A DNA stretch of 64,000 nucleotides from Chloroflexota bacterium (lineage in GTDB: Bacteria; Chloroflexota; Anaerolineae; Aggregatilineales; Phototrophicaceae): the NCBI GenBank assembly GCA_014338005.1, contig QUBZ01000006.1, forward strand, positions 1-64,000, in the 5' to 3' direction. A program made the translations under genes and the position numbers. Each line of letters starts with the position of its first letter. Position 1 is the stretch's first letter. Positions 8,441 to 17,599 of this stretch are shown in pieces. Under the pieces are notes generated by a model, which worked only from the letters and a program-made list of their open reading frames with translations, had not been told where the DNA came from and searched no databases.

Positions 8441-9639
8441 GAATCCTATTCATAGTTCCCTACATTCCTTCGCTGGTCAGGGTTCGCTCCTATAACTTTT
8501 TGCGCGTTCTGGCAGAAAACAAGCACTCGATTACGCTGATGGTACTTCAGCCGCCAGGCGATACTGGCGAAGCGCTTCCGCAGCTCCGCGAGTGGTGCGA
8601 ATCGGTGATTGTTGTTCCGCACAAAACCAGCCGCGCTATCCTTAATGGCCTGATGGCGCTGCCCGGCGGCCGTCCGCTTCAGGCAGTTTATTCACGGTCG
8701 CCGGAGTTTTCCCGCCAGTTGCGTGAACTGCTAGCCCGGCAGACTTTTGATGTGGCACATGTCGAACACTTACGGGGTACGGTGCTGGCCGACTCGCTGT
8801 CGGAATTACCGATCATGTTTGACTCGGTGGACAGCATCTCGCTGTTATTCGAAAAAGTGCTGGCAAACCCGCCTAACGTTAAAAGCCGCCTGATGGCAAC
8901 CCTTGACCTGGGGCGAACGCAGCGATTCGAGGGACAATTGACGCGGCGCTTTGACCAGGTGGCAATCACCAGCCCGATAGACCGCCAGTCCGTCATTGAC
9001 CTGGGCTGTGACGCAAATCGTGTGGCGGTCGTCCACAACGGCGTGGACACGCGCTATTTTCAGCCGCAAGACCTGCCGCGTGACCCTCTGCGGTTGGTAT
9101 TCACCGGCAAAATGAGCTATCACGCCAACATAGCTGCTGCGTTGGATCTGGCAGAGAAAATTATGCCGTTGGTGTGGGCGCAGCAGCCCAATGTAACATT
9201 GCAGATTGTTGGCAAAGATCCATCGCCGGTCATCCAGGATTTGGCCCAGCACCCTAACATCAGCGTGACCGGCTTCGTGGCGGATATGCGCCCATATCTG
9301 GCGCAGGCCGCCATCGCGGTTGTCTCGCTTCGTTACGGAGTTGGCAGCCAGTTTAAGGTACTTGAGGCGATGGCAATGGGAACACCGGTTGTCTGCTCCG
9401 CTCAAGCCAGTTCGGCACTGACCGCAGAACACGGGCGAGACCTGCTGATAGGCGATACGCCGGAAGCCATCGCGCAGCACATTCTGGAACTACTGGCCTC
9501 GCCGGAGCAGCGTGCGTTGATAGGCGCGAATGGGCGGCGGTATGTCGAAACCCATCATTCGTGGGATAGTGCTGCCGCGCATCTTGAAAACCTGTATATG
9601 GCGGCGATACAGCATCATCAAAACCACAGGGGTTTATAA
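8437..9639 (+). CDS. Glycosyltransferase, GT4 family (second of pair)
   Basis: 400-residue GT-B enzyme paralogous to the preceding gene. It opens MRILFIVPYIPSLVRVRS and carries the donor-site segment VGSQFKVLEAMAMGTPVV near residue 305, with Lys and Glu in the expected places. Translationally coupled to the previous gene by an ATGA overlap. The two probably add successive sugars to the same lipid-linked repeat unit; specificity is not predictable. Codon use is slightly less GC-biased than in its neighbours, which may hint at separate acquisition, but the effect is small. Confidence 0.88.
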   Translation: MRILFIVPYIPSLVRVRSYNFLRVLAENKHSITLMVLQPPGDTGEALPQLREWCESVIVVPHKTSRAILNGLMALPGGRPLQAVYSRSPEFSRQLRELLARQTFDVAHVEHLRGTVLADSLSELPIMFDSVDSISLLFEKVLANPPNVKSRLMATLDLGRTQRFEGQLTRRFDQVAITSPIDRQSVIDLGCDANRVAVVHNGVDTRYFQPQDLPRDPLRLVFTGKMSYHANIAAALDLAEKIMPLVWAQQPNVTLQIVGKDPSPVIQDLAQHPNISVTGFVADMRPYLAQAAIAVVSLRYGVGSQFKVLEAMAMGTPVVCSAQASSALTAEHGRDLLIGDTPEAIAQHILELLASPEQRALIGANGRRYVETHHSWDSAAAHLENLYMAAIQHHQNHRGL

Positions 9640-9658
9640 GTAAAGGGAACCATTGATT

Positions 9659-11185
9659 ATGGGAACAGGAGTCATTGAGCCAAAATTGGAAACGGGTTAT
9701 CCGGCCTTCAACCCGGCTGATCTGATTAATGCCATCCGCCAGAACAACACGACTAAACTGCGCACGGTGCGGATCGGACTGGTCGTCGCGGATTTCCTGG
9801 CAATCGGCCTCGCCTTTCTGGTGGCCTACAACTTCCGGTTTACGGGACCGACGGCGCTCTTTTTCGACCCGACCGGGTTCACCGATTCTGATTATTATTC
9901 GGGTTTTGCCTATATTCTGATCCCGCTGTGGCTGATTTTGTTCGCTTTATTCCGGCTGTATGACCCCAGTATCCTGTTCGGCGGCCACCAGGAATACATG
10001 AATGTATTTAATGCCTGTACGGCCGGGATTATGGTCGTCATCGTCGCCACTTACCTCGACCCAACGCTGCTGGTCGCGCGCGCCTGGCTGTTAATCGCCT
10101 GGCTGTCGGCCATCCTCCTGGTGAATACGGAACGGTTCGCCGTCCGGCGCATCGTGTACGCGCTGCGCCGCCGGGGGCATTTTATGGCTCCGGCGTATAT
10201 CGTCGGCGCGAATTCGGAAGGCATCGCCATCGCCGAGCAGTTGTTGAGCGCGCCGGTCGCGGGGGTGAATATCATCGGCTTCCTGGACGACAATATCCGC
10301 CCCGGCGAAGAAGTGCTGCCAGGCATCGTCGTTCATGGCCCTACCAGCCGCGCCGAGGAACTGTCGGCGCGTTTCGGCGTCGAGCGCCTGATCGTTGCTA
10401 CCAGCGGCGTCCAGCGCGACAACCTGCTTGACCTGTTCCGGCGTTTCGTCAACTCGGAAGCGATCTCCGTCTGGCTGTCCTCCGGCATGTATGAAATCAT
10501 GACTACCGGCGTGCGGGTGCAGGATGTCGGCTCGGTGCCGATGGTCAGCGTCAACCGCGTGCGGCTGACCGGTTTGAACGTGGTGGCAAAAGCCATCCTG
10601 GATTACGTGGGCGCGACGCTCGGTTTGCTGGCGCTGTCGCCGATCTTCCTGGTCATCATCATCATCATGAAGCTGACCGACCCCGGCCCCATCGTCTACC
10701 GCCGGCGGGTGGTGGGCGTGGGTGGTAAGGTCTTCGACGCCTTCAAGTTCCGCACGATGGTGGTAAATTCGCAGGAAGTATTGGACGAACTGCTGGCGCG
10801 CGACCCTGAAGCCCGCGCCGAATACGAGCAGTATTACAAGCTGAAAAATGACCCGCGCATCACAAAGATCGGCGCGTTCCTGCGTAAGACCAGCATTGAC
10901 GAACTGCCGCAGCTCCTCAACGTCCTGCGTGGCGAGATGAGCCTGGTCGGGCCGCGTATGATTACGATGGCCGAAGTCGAAAAATACGGCAAGTGGGGGC
11001 TGAACCTGCACACCGTCAAACCCGGCATCACCGGGTTATGGCAGGTGGCCGGGCGCAGCGACATCACTTACGAGGAGCGGGTGCGGCTGGACATGCGTTA
11101 TATCCGTAACTATTCCATCTGGCTCGACCTGCAAATTTTGTTCCAGACCATCCCGGCGGTGGTGATGAGCAAAGGCGCATATTAG
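9659..11185 (+). CDS. Polyprenyl glycosylphosphotransferase (initiating sugar transferase)
   Basis: WbaP/EpsE-type enzyme that moves a sugar-1-phosphate from a nucleotide sugar onto undecaprenyl phosphate, starting repeat-unit synthesis at the inner membrane. The N-terminal half has four to five membrane helices and a Rossmann-like soluble part ([17 protein letters not shown]). The C-terminal catalytic domain (about 305-508) shows the family motifs [31 protein letters not shown] and [16 protein letters not shown] 9659 fits AAAGGGA at 9642-9648 better than the in-frame TTG at 9653. Last gene of the operon, ending 8 bases from a convergent gene. Confidence 0.92.
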   Translation: MGTGVIEPKLETGYPAFNPADLINAIRQNNTTKLRTVRIGLVVADFLAIGLAFLVAYNFRFTGPTALFFDPTGFTDSDYYSGFAYILIPLWLILFALFRLYDPSILFGGHQEYMNVFNACTAGIMVVIVATYLDPTLLVARAWLLIAWLSAILLVNTERFAVRRIVYALRRRGHFMAPAYIVGANSEGIAIAEQLLSAPVAGVNIIGFLDDNIRPGEEVLPGIVVHGPTSRAEELSARFGVERLIVATSGVQRDNLLDLFRRFVNSEAISVWLSSGMYEIMTTGVRVQDVGSVPMVSVNRVRLTGLNVVAKAILDYVGATLGLLALSPIFLVIIIIMKLTDPGPIVYRRRVVGVGGKVFDAFKFRTMVVNSQEVLDELLARDPEARAEYEQYYKLKNDPRITKIGAFLRKTSIDELPQLLNVLRGEMSLVGPRMITMAEVEKYGKWGLNLHTVKPGITGLWQVAGRSDITYEERVRLDMRYIRNYSIWLDLQILFQTIPAVVMSKGAY

Positions 11186-11193
11186 TCGCCAGC

Positions 11194-12828
11194 CTACGCC
11201 TGAATTTCCACCACGACGCCTTCTTCCGCCCAGGTGTACAGCGCCTGGGCGTTTTCGTTGCTCAGCAGGATGCAGCCGTAAGTGACGCGCGTCCCCAGGC
11301 TGTTCGTCCACAAAAGCTGGCTGCCGCCCCGCGTGGGAAAACCGTGAAAGCCGTTGGTGAAATCCGCGCCGGGGATGGGCCGGTAAACCCCCATAAAATT
11401 CGGCATCCACAGGTTCCAGTTGGCGGCGTAAGCGTTGTCCACATGCGAGATGATTTGGTAAATGCCCGGCCAGGTGGGGCTGGAGTTGATGCCGGTGCTG
11501 ACCGGCCACTCCCACTTCAGCGTTTCGTTTTCGTACACCCAGGCGCGCTGGCGGCTGATGCTGACCACGATGCGTTTGTCCGGGTTGATTGGGTACAGCA
11601 AAAACGTATCCGGCGACGGAACGGCGATGCTCTGGCCGGGAGTCAGGCTCTCCAGGCCGCCGTTGGCCTGCTGGATGTACGGGTACGGCACGCCGTAATC
11701 CCAGGCGATGCTGATGATCGTCTCGCCCGGCCTGACGATATGCTGCCGGTCGTGATGGTAAACGCGAATGTGCGGGTCGGTGCGCTCCTGCCGGATGGCC
11801 GCCTGAACGCCGGCGACAGCTTCATCCAGTTTGAGGTAGCGGCTGCCGTCCAGCGCCGCGCCCGCCTCAGCCTCCAGGTAAGCGCGTACCTGCCGCGCAT
11901 CGGCAGACAGCGCCAATCCGGTCGGGCTGTCCGGGTCCGGCTCGGCGGTCAGCCATTCGCCCCAGGCGGTTGGCGGCAGCGACCAGTACACCGAATCGCC
12001 CGTAACGGGGTCAAACACGCGAATATCCAGAAAGCTGGACAGCAAACGCGCGGCGCGCTCCACCATCGGGGAAGCATCAGTCACGGCGGGCAGCACCGGC
12101 TGCATAACCAGTTCCAGCGAGCCATCGGCCAGCGCCGCGCCGGCGTTCTGCCGCAGCCGCGCCAGTGTGCCGGCTACATCCAGCGCGCGCCCGGCCACCG
12201 GCGCGGTCGGCTGCGCCTGGCCGTTTATCAGCCGCACACCCGCATTAACCGGCGGCTGCTCGAACTGCGCCGCGAACTCGCGCAGGTTGACCTCGGCAGT
12301 CGCCAGATCAACCACTACCACCGGCGGCACATCCACCCGCCCGATCAAACCGGGCAGCAGCCCGCCGAACTGCGCCCGCCCCTGGGCATAAGCGGCCCTG
12401 GCCGTCGCTTCGACATCCAGGGAAATGCCGAACATACCGGGATGAAACGTCCAGGCGCGGTCGCCATCCCGCACCGTGATGGCCTGCCAGCCGGTTTGCA
12501 GCGCGGAAACCGCCTCTTTTTCCGACAAACCGCCCAACGCCACCCCGCCGGCGCGGACGCCGGGCAGGATTCCGCCGGCGTACACCAGCCCCAAAACCAG
12601 CGTCAGCGCCGCACAGGCCATCGCGGCCATACCTGCCAGCCCCAGAGCGGCATATAACGGCCATGTTCTGCGCCGGGACTGAGGGCGCGGCGGGCGGCTT
12701 TGCGCGGGTATATTTCGGCGCGCCGGCTGCGGGCGCGGCGGCGCGGGGCGATAAGGCACGGCAGCCGCGCGCACGCGCACCGGCTGCGTGATTTGTGAAT
12801 GGCTGGAAAGTCGGCGGCGAGTCGGCAT
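11194..12828 (-). CDS. L,D-transpeptidase (YkuD) with VanW-like and LysM domains
   Basis: About 544 residues: a basic, proline-rich cytoplasmic start, one membrane helix near 56-85, VanW/PG_binding_4-like repeats, a LysM domain (about 350-400; HIVRPGETIISIAWDYGV) and a C-terminal YkuD domain. It should make 3-3 peptidoglycan cross-links or attach proteins outside the membrane. Catalytic Cys is near residue 519 in TYGCILL; the usual motif is SHGC, so the His before Gly-Cys is Tyr here. HGFPTRGG supplies the upstream His. ATG 12828 is preferred to the in-frame TTG 12840. Convergent with the sugar transferase. Confidence 0.85.
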   Translation of the reverse strand: MPTRRRLSSHSQITQPVRVRAAAVPYRPAPPRPQPARRNIPAQSRPPRPQSRRRTWPLYAALGLAGMAAMACAALTLVLGLVYAGGILPGVRAGGVALGGLSEKEAVSALQTGWQAITVRDGDRAWTFHPGMFGISLDVEATARAAYAQGRAQFGGLLPGLIGRVDVPPVVVVDLATAEVNLREFAAQFEQPPVNAGVRLINGQAQPTAPVAGRALDVAGTLARLRQNAGAALADGSLELVMQPVLPAVTDASPMVERAARLLSSFLDIRVFDPVTGDSVYWSLPPTAWGEWLTAEPDPDSPTGLALSADARQVRAYLEAEAGAALDGSRYLKLDEAVAGVQAAIRQERTDPHIRVYHHDRQHIVRPGETIISIAWDYGVPYPYIQQANGGLESLTPGQSIAVPSPDTFLLYPINPDKRIVVSISRQRAWVYENETLKWEWPVSTGINSSPTWPGIYQIISHVDNAYAANWNLWMPNFMGVYRPIPGADFTNGFHGFPTRGGSQLLWTNSLGTRVTYGCILLSNENAQALYTWAEEGVVVEIQA

Positions 12829-12846
12829 ATCAACGCTCAAACCTGG

Positions 12847-12886
12847 TTATAACGGTTATTTAATGCTGATCGTTATAATCATTATA
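12847..12886 (-). promoter_or_regulatory. Candidate promoter and operator of the L,D-transpeptidase gene
   Basis: On the minus strand TATAAT lies at 12886-12881, placing transcription start near 12874. Overlapping it is an inverted repeat, TTATAACG at 12847-12854 and CGTTATAA at 12871-12878, 16 bases apart, which could be a repressor site. The -35 match is poor. Confidence 0.4.
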
Positions 12887-12950
12887 GGACAAAACCGGCG
12901 CAGCAAAAGCCGACACAGACCATTCGTCGGGGAAGCGTCAGCCCGGCGGC

Positions 12951-12985
12951 ACAAAAAAGCGAGGCGCGGGGTTAAACGCGCCTCG
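12951..12985 (-). terminator. Intrinsic terminator after the DUF2917-like gene
   Basis: Nine-pair GC-rich stem, CGAGGCGCG at 12960-12968 with CGCGCCTCG at 12977-12985. On the minus strand it is followed by CTTTTTTG (the A-run at 12953-12958 on the plus strand). It lies 33 bases past the stop of the gene at 13018. Confidence 0.75.
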
Positions 12986-13017
12986 GCTGTTCGCCCGGTT
13001 GGGCGAAGTGATCTGTT

Positions 13018-13281
13018 TCAGCGAATTTCATACACCAGCGTCTCACGATTCACGCTGGAAATCACCGCCGGCTGTTTGCCCTGCCTAAGGTAAACTTCCT
13101 GTCCGTTTTTTAACACCATGTCCTCACCGTCCAGCGAAATCCAGGCCTGCCCTTTAACCACCCGCACCACCTGCGAGATGCGTTTGAGCGTCGCTGCATT
13201 GCCGTTTTCCAGCCGTTTAACCTGAGCGGCGTCCTGAAAAACCCCGATCTGATTCATAACTGCGGAGTCGTGCGCGTTCAT
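13018..13281 (-). CDS. Small DUF2917-like (cupin-like) protein
   Basis: 87 residues. The core RVVKGQAWISLDGEDMVLKN resembles the DUF2917 pattern (Gly-x-x-Trp-x-[ST]-x-[DE]-Gly, followed by a turn and a basic strand), a small beta-rich fold of unknown role. ATG 13281 is chosen because GAGAGGA lies just upstream with five to six bases spacing; the ATG further upstream at 13299 has no such site. It faces the STAND regulator across a 225-base region holding an inverted repeat, so it may be a target of that regulator. Function unknown; the family match is by eye. Confidence 0.6.
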   Translation of the reverse strand: MNAHDSAVMNQIGVFQDAAQVKRLENGNAATLKRISQVVRVVKGQAWISLDGEDMVLKNGQEVYLRQGKQPAVISSVNRETLVYEIR

Positions 13282-13344
13282 TTTGTTCCTCTCGCCCATG
13301 CTCTGTCAGTTCATTCCAGATAAACTTACGATACTCGCCGAACG

Positions 13345-13362
13345 GTCAGGTTGTCACCTGAC
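13345..13362. promoter_or_regulatory. Inverted repeat operator candidate between divergent genes
   Basis: Perfect dyad GTCAGGT-TGTC-ACCTGAC at 13345-13362, with a related GTCAGGAGGT at 13379-13388. It lies between the DUF2917-like gene and the STAND regulator, a typical place for a binding site controlling both. Confidence 0.4.
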
Positions 13363-13506
13363 TAAAGATAGGTTCACGAGTCAGGAGGTGGTCTGTAGGG
13401 ATATTTCACGACCCGATCTGGATAGTTATGATAGAATCGTGTGTTAATAATAAAAGTCCATAACAGCGGGCAGCTTCGATCAGGGTTATTGGGGTTAAGG
13501 GATTAT

Positions 13507-16419
13507 ATGGACGGTTTTCAGCCTGGCCTGCTTACGGAACGCGAGATCGAAATCCTGGGACTCATCGCCGACGGCCTTTCCAACCAGGAAATCGCCGAAA
13601 AACTTTTCCTCACCCTGGGTACGGTTAAGTGGTACAACACCCAGATTTACGGTAAACTGGGCGTTAAAAACCGCACCCAGGCGATTGTCCGCGCGCGCGA
13701 ACTCGAACTGACGCCCCTGGACGCCCGGCAGCCCGCCCCTACCCCGGCAGCCGACGCCAGACGCCGCACCCTCAGCCTGCCGGCGCAGCCGCTGTCGTTC
13801 ATCGGGCGCGAGGATGAGCTGGCGCGTCTGGCCGATCTGCTGGCCGCGCCGGACTGCCGCCTGCTCACGCTGGTGGGGCCGGGCGGCATCGGCAAAACCA
13901 GCCTGGCGATTGAAACCGCCGAACGCCAGACCGCCAGCTTCCCGGACGGGGTTTATTTCGTCTCGCTGTCGCCGCTCAGCGCGCCGGAGGACATCCTCAC
14001 TGCCCTGACGGCGGTGGCGAACGCCGTAAATTTCCGGTTCAAAGAAGGCGAAAACCCCAAACAGCAGCTATTGGCCTCTTTTCGAGACCGGCGGCTGCTG
14101 CTGGTGCTGGACAACTTCGACGAACTTTTGAGCGGCGCAGACCAACTGGCCGAACTGCTGCGCGCCGCGCCCGGCGTCAAGGTGCTGACCACCTCCCGCG
14201 AACGCCTTAACCTGCAAGAGGAAGTGGTGTTCCGCGTCGAAGGGATGCCCCTACCCCAACAGACCGCGCCGGACGCCGTTCGCCAGAATGCGGCGGTGCG
14301 GCTTTTCATCCAGGGCGCGCATCATGCCCGCCCGGATTTTACGTTCGATGATGAAAACCTGCTGCACGTGCTTCGCATCTGCCGGCTGGTTGAAGGGATG
14401 CCGCTGGGCATTGTGCTGGCGGCGGCCTGGGTGGAAATGCTTTCCCCGGCGGAAATTGCCGACGAGATCGGCAAAAACCTGGATTTTCTCGAAACCCGAC
14501 TGCGGAACATGCCGGAGCGCCATCGCAGCCTGCGTGCCGTTTTCCAGTCGAGCTGGAACCTGCTGGCCGAGCCGACACGCCGCGCCTTCGCCCGGCTTTC
14601 GGTCTTTCGCGGCGGCTTCACGCGGGAGGCCGCCCAGCAGATCGCCGGGGCCGACCTGCACGCGCTGATGGCGCTGGTGAACAAATCGCTGCTGCGCCGC
14701 GCCCTGGACGGGCGTTACGAAACCCACGAACTGCTGCGGCAGTATGCCGCCGAACAACTGCGGCAGTCAGGCGAGGAGGACGCGGCGCGTCAGGCCCACA
14801 GCCGTCATTACCTGGAACTCCTGGGCCGGGTAACGCCGGATACCCTGCCGTCGCTCGACCGCATCGAGGCGGACTTTGAAAACATCCGCGCTGCCTGGAA
14901 TCGCGCCGTCGAAAGCGGCTCATTCGATCTCATCGAGCGGGCGCTGCCGAACCTGTACGGCTTTTGTGCGCGCCGCAGCCGCTACCAGGACGCCGCTTCC
15001 CTGTTCGACCGTGTGTTAGATATGGCCGAAGGCAGCGCCGCCGCGGCCAGGCCGCTTTTGCTGCGCCTGCGCGAATGCCGGGGCAAAGTGCGCGGGCTGA
15101 TGGGCGAGTTTAACGGCGCGGTGGCCGACCTGAGCTACGTCCGCGACGCGGCGCATGAAGCCGGCGATCTGGCCTGGGAGCGCGAACTGCTGGTTAACCT
15201 CGGCCAGCTTTACCGCAAGGCCGAACGCCACGACGAAGCCGCCCATCACCTGGGCAAAGTGCTGCATTTTGCCCAGTCCAGCGGCAACCTGCGCGCCGCC
15301 GCCGACACGCTGTATCATCTGGGAACGGTCGCCTGGGACGAAGGTGACAATACCCAGGCCGCCATGTACCACCAGGAGGCCGCCGACATCTGCCGCCGCC
15401 TGGGGCTGCAAGATGTCGTGGCCGTCCAGGCGGCGCACGGCCTGGGCGAAACCACCCTTATGTCCGGCCAGCCGCAGCGCGCGCTGGAACTTTTTGAAGA
15501 GTCGCTGGCGCTTTCGCGTCTGATCGGCGACAGCGCCTACGAAGCCGAAAACCTGCAAATGATCGGCTGGGCCTGCGTCGGCGCGGTCGGCACGGCGGAC
15601 TACCCGCGCGCGCTGGAATGTTTCACCCGCGCGCTGGAAATGAGCGAAGCCGCGCACCTGGACTGGCACACGGTCTGCTCACAGATCGGCCTGGGGCTGG
15701 CGCAGGGGGCGATCGGTGACTTCGAGGCCGGTTTTAAGCATGTTCACCTGGGGCTGCACACCGCCGAATCGCTGGGCGTCATCCGTTTTGTGTGCATGGC
15801 ACTCGACTGCCTGGGGCAGCTTTACCAGGACTTAAACCTGCTGTCGCAGGCGGAGGCCATCCACGCGCGCGGCGCCGAATTGATGCTGCGCCACGAATCC
15901 ACCTACTGGCTGTCCCGGCTGCAAGCCAATCTCGCCGTTGACCGGATGCGGCAGGGCGACCTGAACGTTGAGCGCGACCTGTTATCCGCGCTGGAAGCGG
16001 CACAGGCGCGCGGCCAGGAAATGCACGCCACCCGCTGCCTGGAGGGGCTGGCCGAGCTGCACATCGCGCGGCAGCAGCCGGACGCTGCGCTGGATTATGC
16101 CAACCGGCTGCTGACGCTGGCGGACGCCGACGGGCTGCGCGAGAGCGCCGCCCAGGCGCGCCGGTGGCGTGGCGAAGCCTTTTTGATGGCGGGGAAGCCG
16201 GCAGAAGCGGAAGCCGAACTTAAACAGGCGGGCCGGCGAGCCGGGGAAATCGGCGGGGTGCGGCTGATCTGGGACATTCACGCCGCGCTGTCCCGCCTGT
16301 ATCTGGCGCAGGGACATGACGAAGCCGCCCAAATGCACCAGGCCGCCGCGCGAGAAATGGTCGAACGTATAGCCCACCGTCTGCCCTACGCCGACCTGCG
16401 CGCCGGGCTGCCGCGTTAG
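13507..16419 (+). CDS. LuxR-HTH/STAND ATPase/TPR transcriptional regulator
   Basis: 970-residue cytoplasmic regulator. Residues about 9-65 form a LuxR-type HTH (LTEREIEILGLIADGLSNQE, then GTVKWYNTQIYGKLGVKNRT) at the N-terminus; in the MalT/LuxR-STAND family it is normally C-terminal. A STAND/NB-ARC ATPase follows: P-loop GGIGKT around 126-131, Walker B LLLVLDNFDELL, sensor VLTTSRERL. The rest is TPR-rich (from about 480). Ligand binding to the TPR part would release the ATPase switch and the DNA-binding domain. ATG 13507 has AAGGGA four bases upstream; a GTG at 13441 in the same frame has none. Target genes are unknown; the divergent DUF2917-like gene is one candidate. Confidence 0.85.
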   Translation: MDGFQPGLLTEREIEILGLIADGLSNQEIAEKLFLTLGTVKWYNTQIYGKLGVKNRTQAIVRARELELTPLDARQPAPTPAADARRRTLSLPAQPLSFIGREDELARLADLLAAPDCRLLTLVGPGGIGKTSLAIETAERQTASFPDGVYFVSLSPLSAPEDILTALTAVANAVNFRFKEGENPKQQLLASFRDRRLLLVLDNFDELLSGADQLAELLRAAPGVKVLTTSRERLNLQEEVVFRVEGMPLPQQTAPDAVRQNAAVRLFIQGAHHARPDFTFDDENLLHVLRICRLVEGMPLGIVLAAAWVEMLSPAEIADEIGKNLDFLETRLRNMPERHRSLRAVFQSSWNLLAEPTRRAFARLSVFRGGFTREAAQQIAGADLHALMALVNKSLLRRALDGRYETHELLRQYAAEQLRQSGEEDAARQAHSRHYLELLGRVTPDTLPSLDRIEADFENIRAAWNRAVESGSFDLIERALPNLYGFCARRSRYQDAASLFDRVLDMAEGSAAAARPLLLRLRECRGKVRGLMGEFNGAVADLSYVRDAAHEAGDLAWERELLVNLGQLYRKAERHDEAAHHLGKVLHFAQSSGNLRAAADTLYHLGTVAWDEGDNTQAAMYHQEAADICRRLGLQDVVAVQAAHGLGETTLMSGQPQRALELFEESLALSRLIGDSAYEAENLQMIGWACVGAVGTADYPRALECFTRALEMSEAAHLDWHTVCSQIGLGLAQGAIGDFEAGFKHVHLGLHTAESLGVIRFVCMALDCLGQLYQDLNLLSQAEAIHARGAELMLRHESTYWLSRLQANLAVDRMRQGDLNVERDLLSALEAAQARGQEMHATRCLEGLAELHIARQQPDAALDYANRLLTLADADGLRESAAQARRWRGEAFLMAGKPAEAEAELKQAGRRAGEIGGVRLIWDIHAALSRLYLAQGHDEAAQMHQAAAREMVERIAHRLPYADLRAGLPR

Positions 16420-16435
16420 CCGTAAAACCGCGCGC

Positions 16436-17386
16436 CTACAGCACCGGGTTGCTGATGAAATACACTGTAAACACCGCCAGCGAAAAAACGGTGTGTACCA
16501 TCAGCGTATTGTTCACGTACTGGCGTTCTTCCGGCATACCGGCTTTCATGTACAGCGGCACGATGAACGGCGGCGGCAGCACCAGCAGCGTGAACAGCGC
16601 GGCCTCAAACGGTCGCTCCAGGTTCAGCAGGCCGCGAATCAGCACCGCGTTTAGCAGCAGCGCCAGCGGGATGAGCAGCGCCAGCCGCACCCCGGCCACC
16701 AGCAGCGTTTCGCGGATGCCCTGCCGGTCGAACTTGATGCCGTAGCCGACGATTATCAAAATCAGCGGGATAGTCAGGCTGCTTAAAAACCGGACGGTGG
16801 ACATCAGCGCGCCTGTCACCGGCGTCTCGTCCAAAAACTGCTGCGCGTTCAGCAGATTCAAAACGATGCCGGAGATGACGGCAATAATCACCGGCGAGGT
16901 GAAAAACGTCCGCGCCAGCTGGCCGGGGTTTTGCACGCCGTCGCGTTTCATCAGCAGCAGCGCCAGGAAAACGAACCAGATGAACAGTTCGTGGCCCAGG
17001 TCAACGACGGCGATATACCCGATTTTCTCCAGGCCATACGCCCCGCCAAACAGGCTGACCCCCAACATGCCGTACTCAAAACCTGTCATCAGGAACGGGA
17101 AGTAGGGGTGTTCGATACGCAGCCACCGCTTGAGCAGATGGCCGAAGCCGTACAGCCCCACGCACAGGGCGAAGATGGCGACAAAAACGACCAGATAGGC
17201 CGGCTGGAGTTCGATCTGCAAAAACGAGATGAACAGCACCGAAGGCATTGCCAGATTGACGACGATCTTCCGCAGGTCTTCGATGGTGTTTTCGGCCAGG
17301 AATTGACGGCGGCGTATCCAGTAACCCAGGCCGATGAGCAGAAAAATAGGCAGCACCCGGTTGATGATGAGCGTGGTTTGATCCAT
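16436..17386 (-). CDS. AEC-family permease (auxin efflux carrier/malonate type)
   Basis: 316 residues with about ten membrane helices and the two-fold repeat of the AEC transporter family. Family features are an N-terminal LPIFLLIGLGYWIRRR, NLAMPSVLF in the first half, and LTIPLILIIVGYGI in the second half. Relatives move small organic acids or auxin-like acids, but the substrate here cannot be predicted. Convergent with the STAND regulator, with only 16 bases between stops. The Shine-Dalgarno upstream is weak. Confidence 0.85.
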   Translation of the reverse strand: MDQTTLIINRVLPIFLLIGLGYWIRRRQFLAENTIEDLRKIVVNLAMPSVLFISFLQIELQPAYLVVFVAIFALCVGLYGFGHLLKRWLRIEHPYFPFLMTGFEYGMLGVSLFGGAYGLEKIGYIAVVDLGHELFIWFVFLALLLMKRDGVQNPGQLARTFFTSPVIIAVISGIVLNLLNAQQFLDETPVTGALMSTVRFLSSLTIPLILIIVGYGIKFDRQGIRETLLVAGVRLALLIPLALLLNAVLIRGLLNLERPFEAALFTLLVLPPPFIVPLYMKAGMPEERQYVNNTLMVHTVFSLAVFTVYFISNPVL

Positions 17387-17400
17387 GAAATATTTTTACC

Positions 17401-17599
17401 CTGTGTAAATGGGCTTTCGCCCTTTGCCCCTCCCCCCAACCCCCTCCCCTCAAGGGACGTTCGTCCCCGTTCGGGTCGCCGAATTTAGGGAGGGGGCTTA
17501 AAACGCTTCTTACTCCCCCTTTCTCCGTGTACGGCCAGCGGAGAAAGTCCCTTCAGGGAGGAAAGGGAGATGGGAGATGGGGGATAGGGGTTAAGCGGC
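17401..17599. repeat. Repeat-like intergenic element: hairpins, C/G tracts and G-quadruplex motif
   Basis: Gene-free stretch with dense structure. CCCCCTCCC at 17440-17448 pairs with GGGAGGGGG at 17488-17496, enclosing a smaller stem GGGAC/GTCCC at 17454-17467. CTTTCTCCG at 17519-17527 pairs with CGGAGAAAG at 17539-17547. Then GGGAGATGGGAGATGGGGG and AGGGG (17566-17590) form four G-runs able to make a quadruplex. It looks like a dispersed intergenic repeat; only a 12-base piece (GGGGACGAACGT) recurs, near 24993. It lies between the stop of the aldolase gene and the start of the AEC gene. Confidence 0.45.

Noticed and set aside
11344-12657. 437-codon plus-strand open frame opposite the L,D-transpeptidase
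   Set aside because: Antisense shadow of a GC-rich gene with LysM and YkuD motifs on the other strand.
13441-13506. Upstream GTG as start of the STAND regulator
   Set aside because: No Shine-Dalgarno precedes it, and the extra 22 residues are not HTH-like; ATG 13507 has AAGGGA four bases away.
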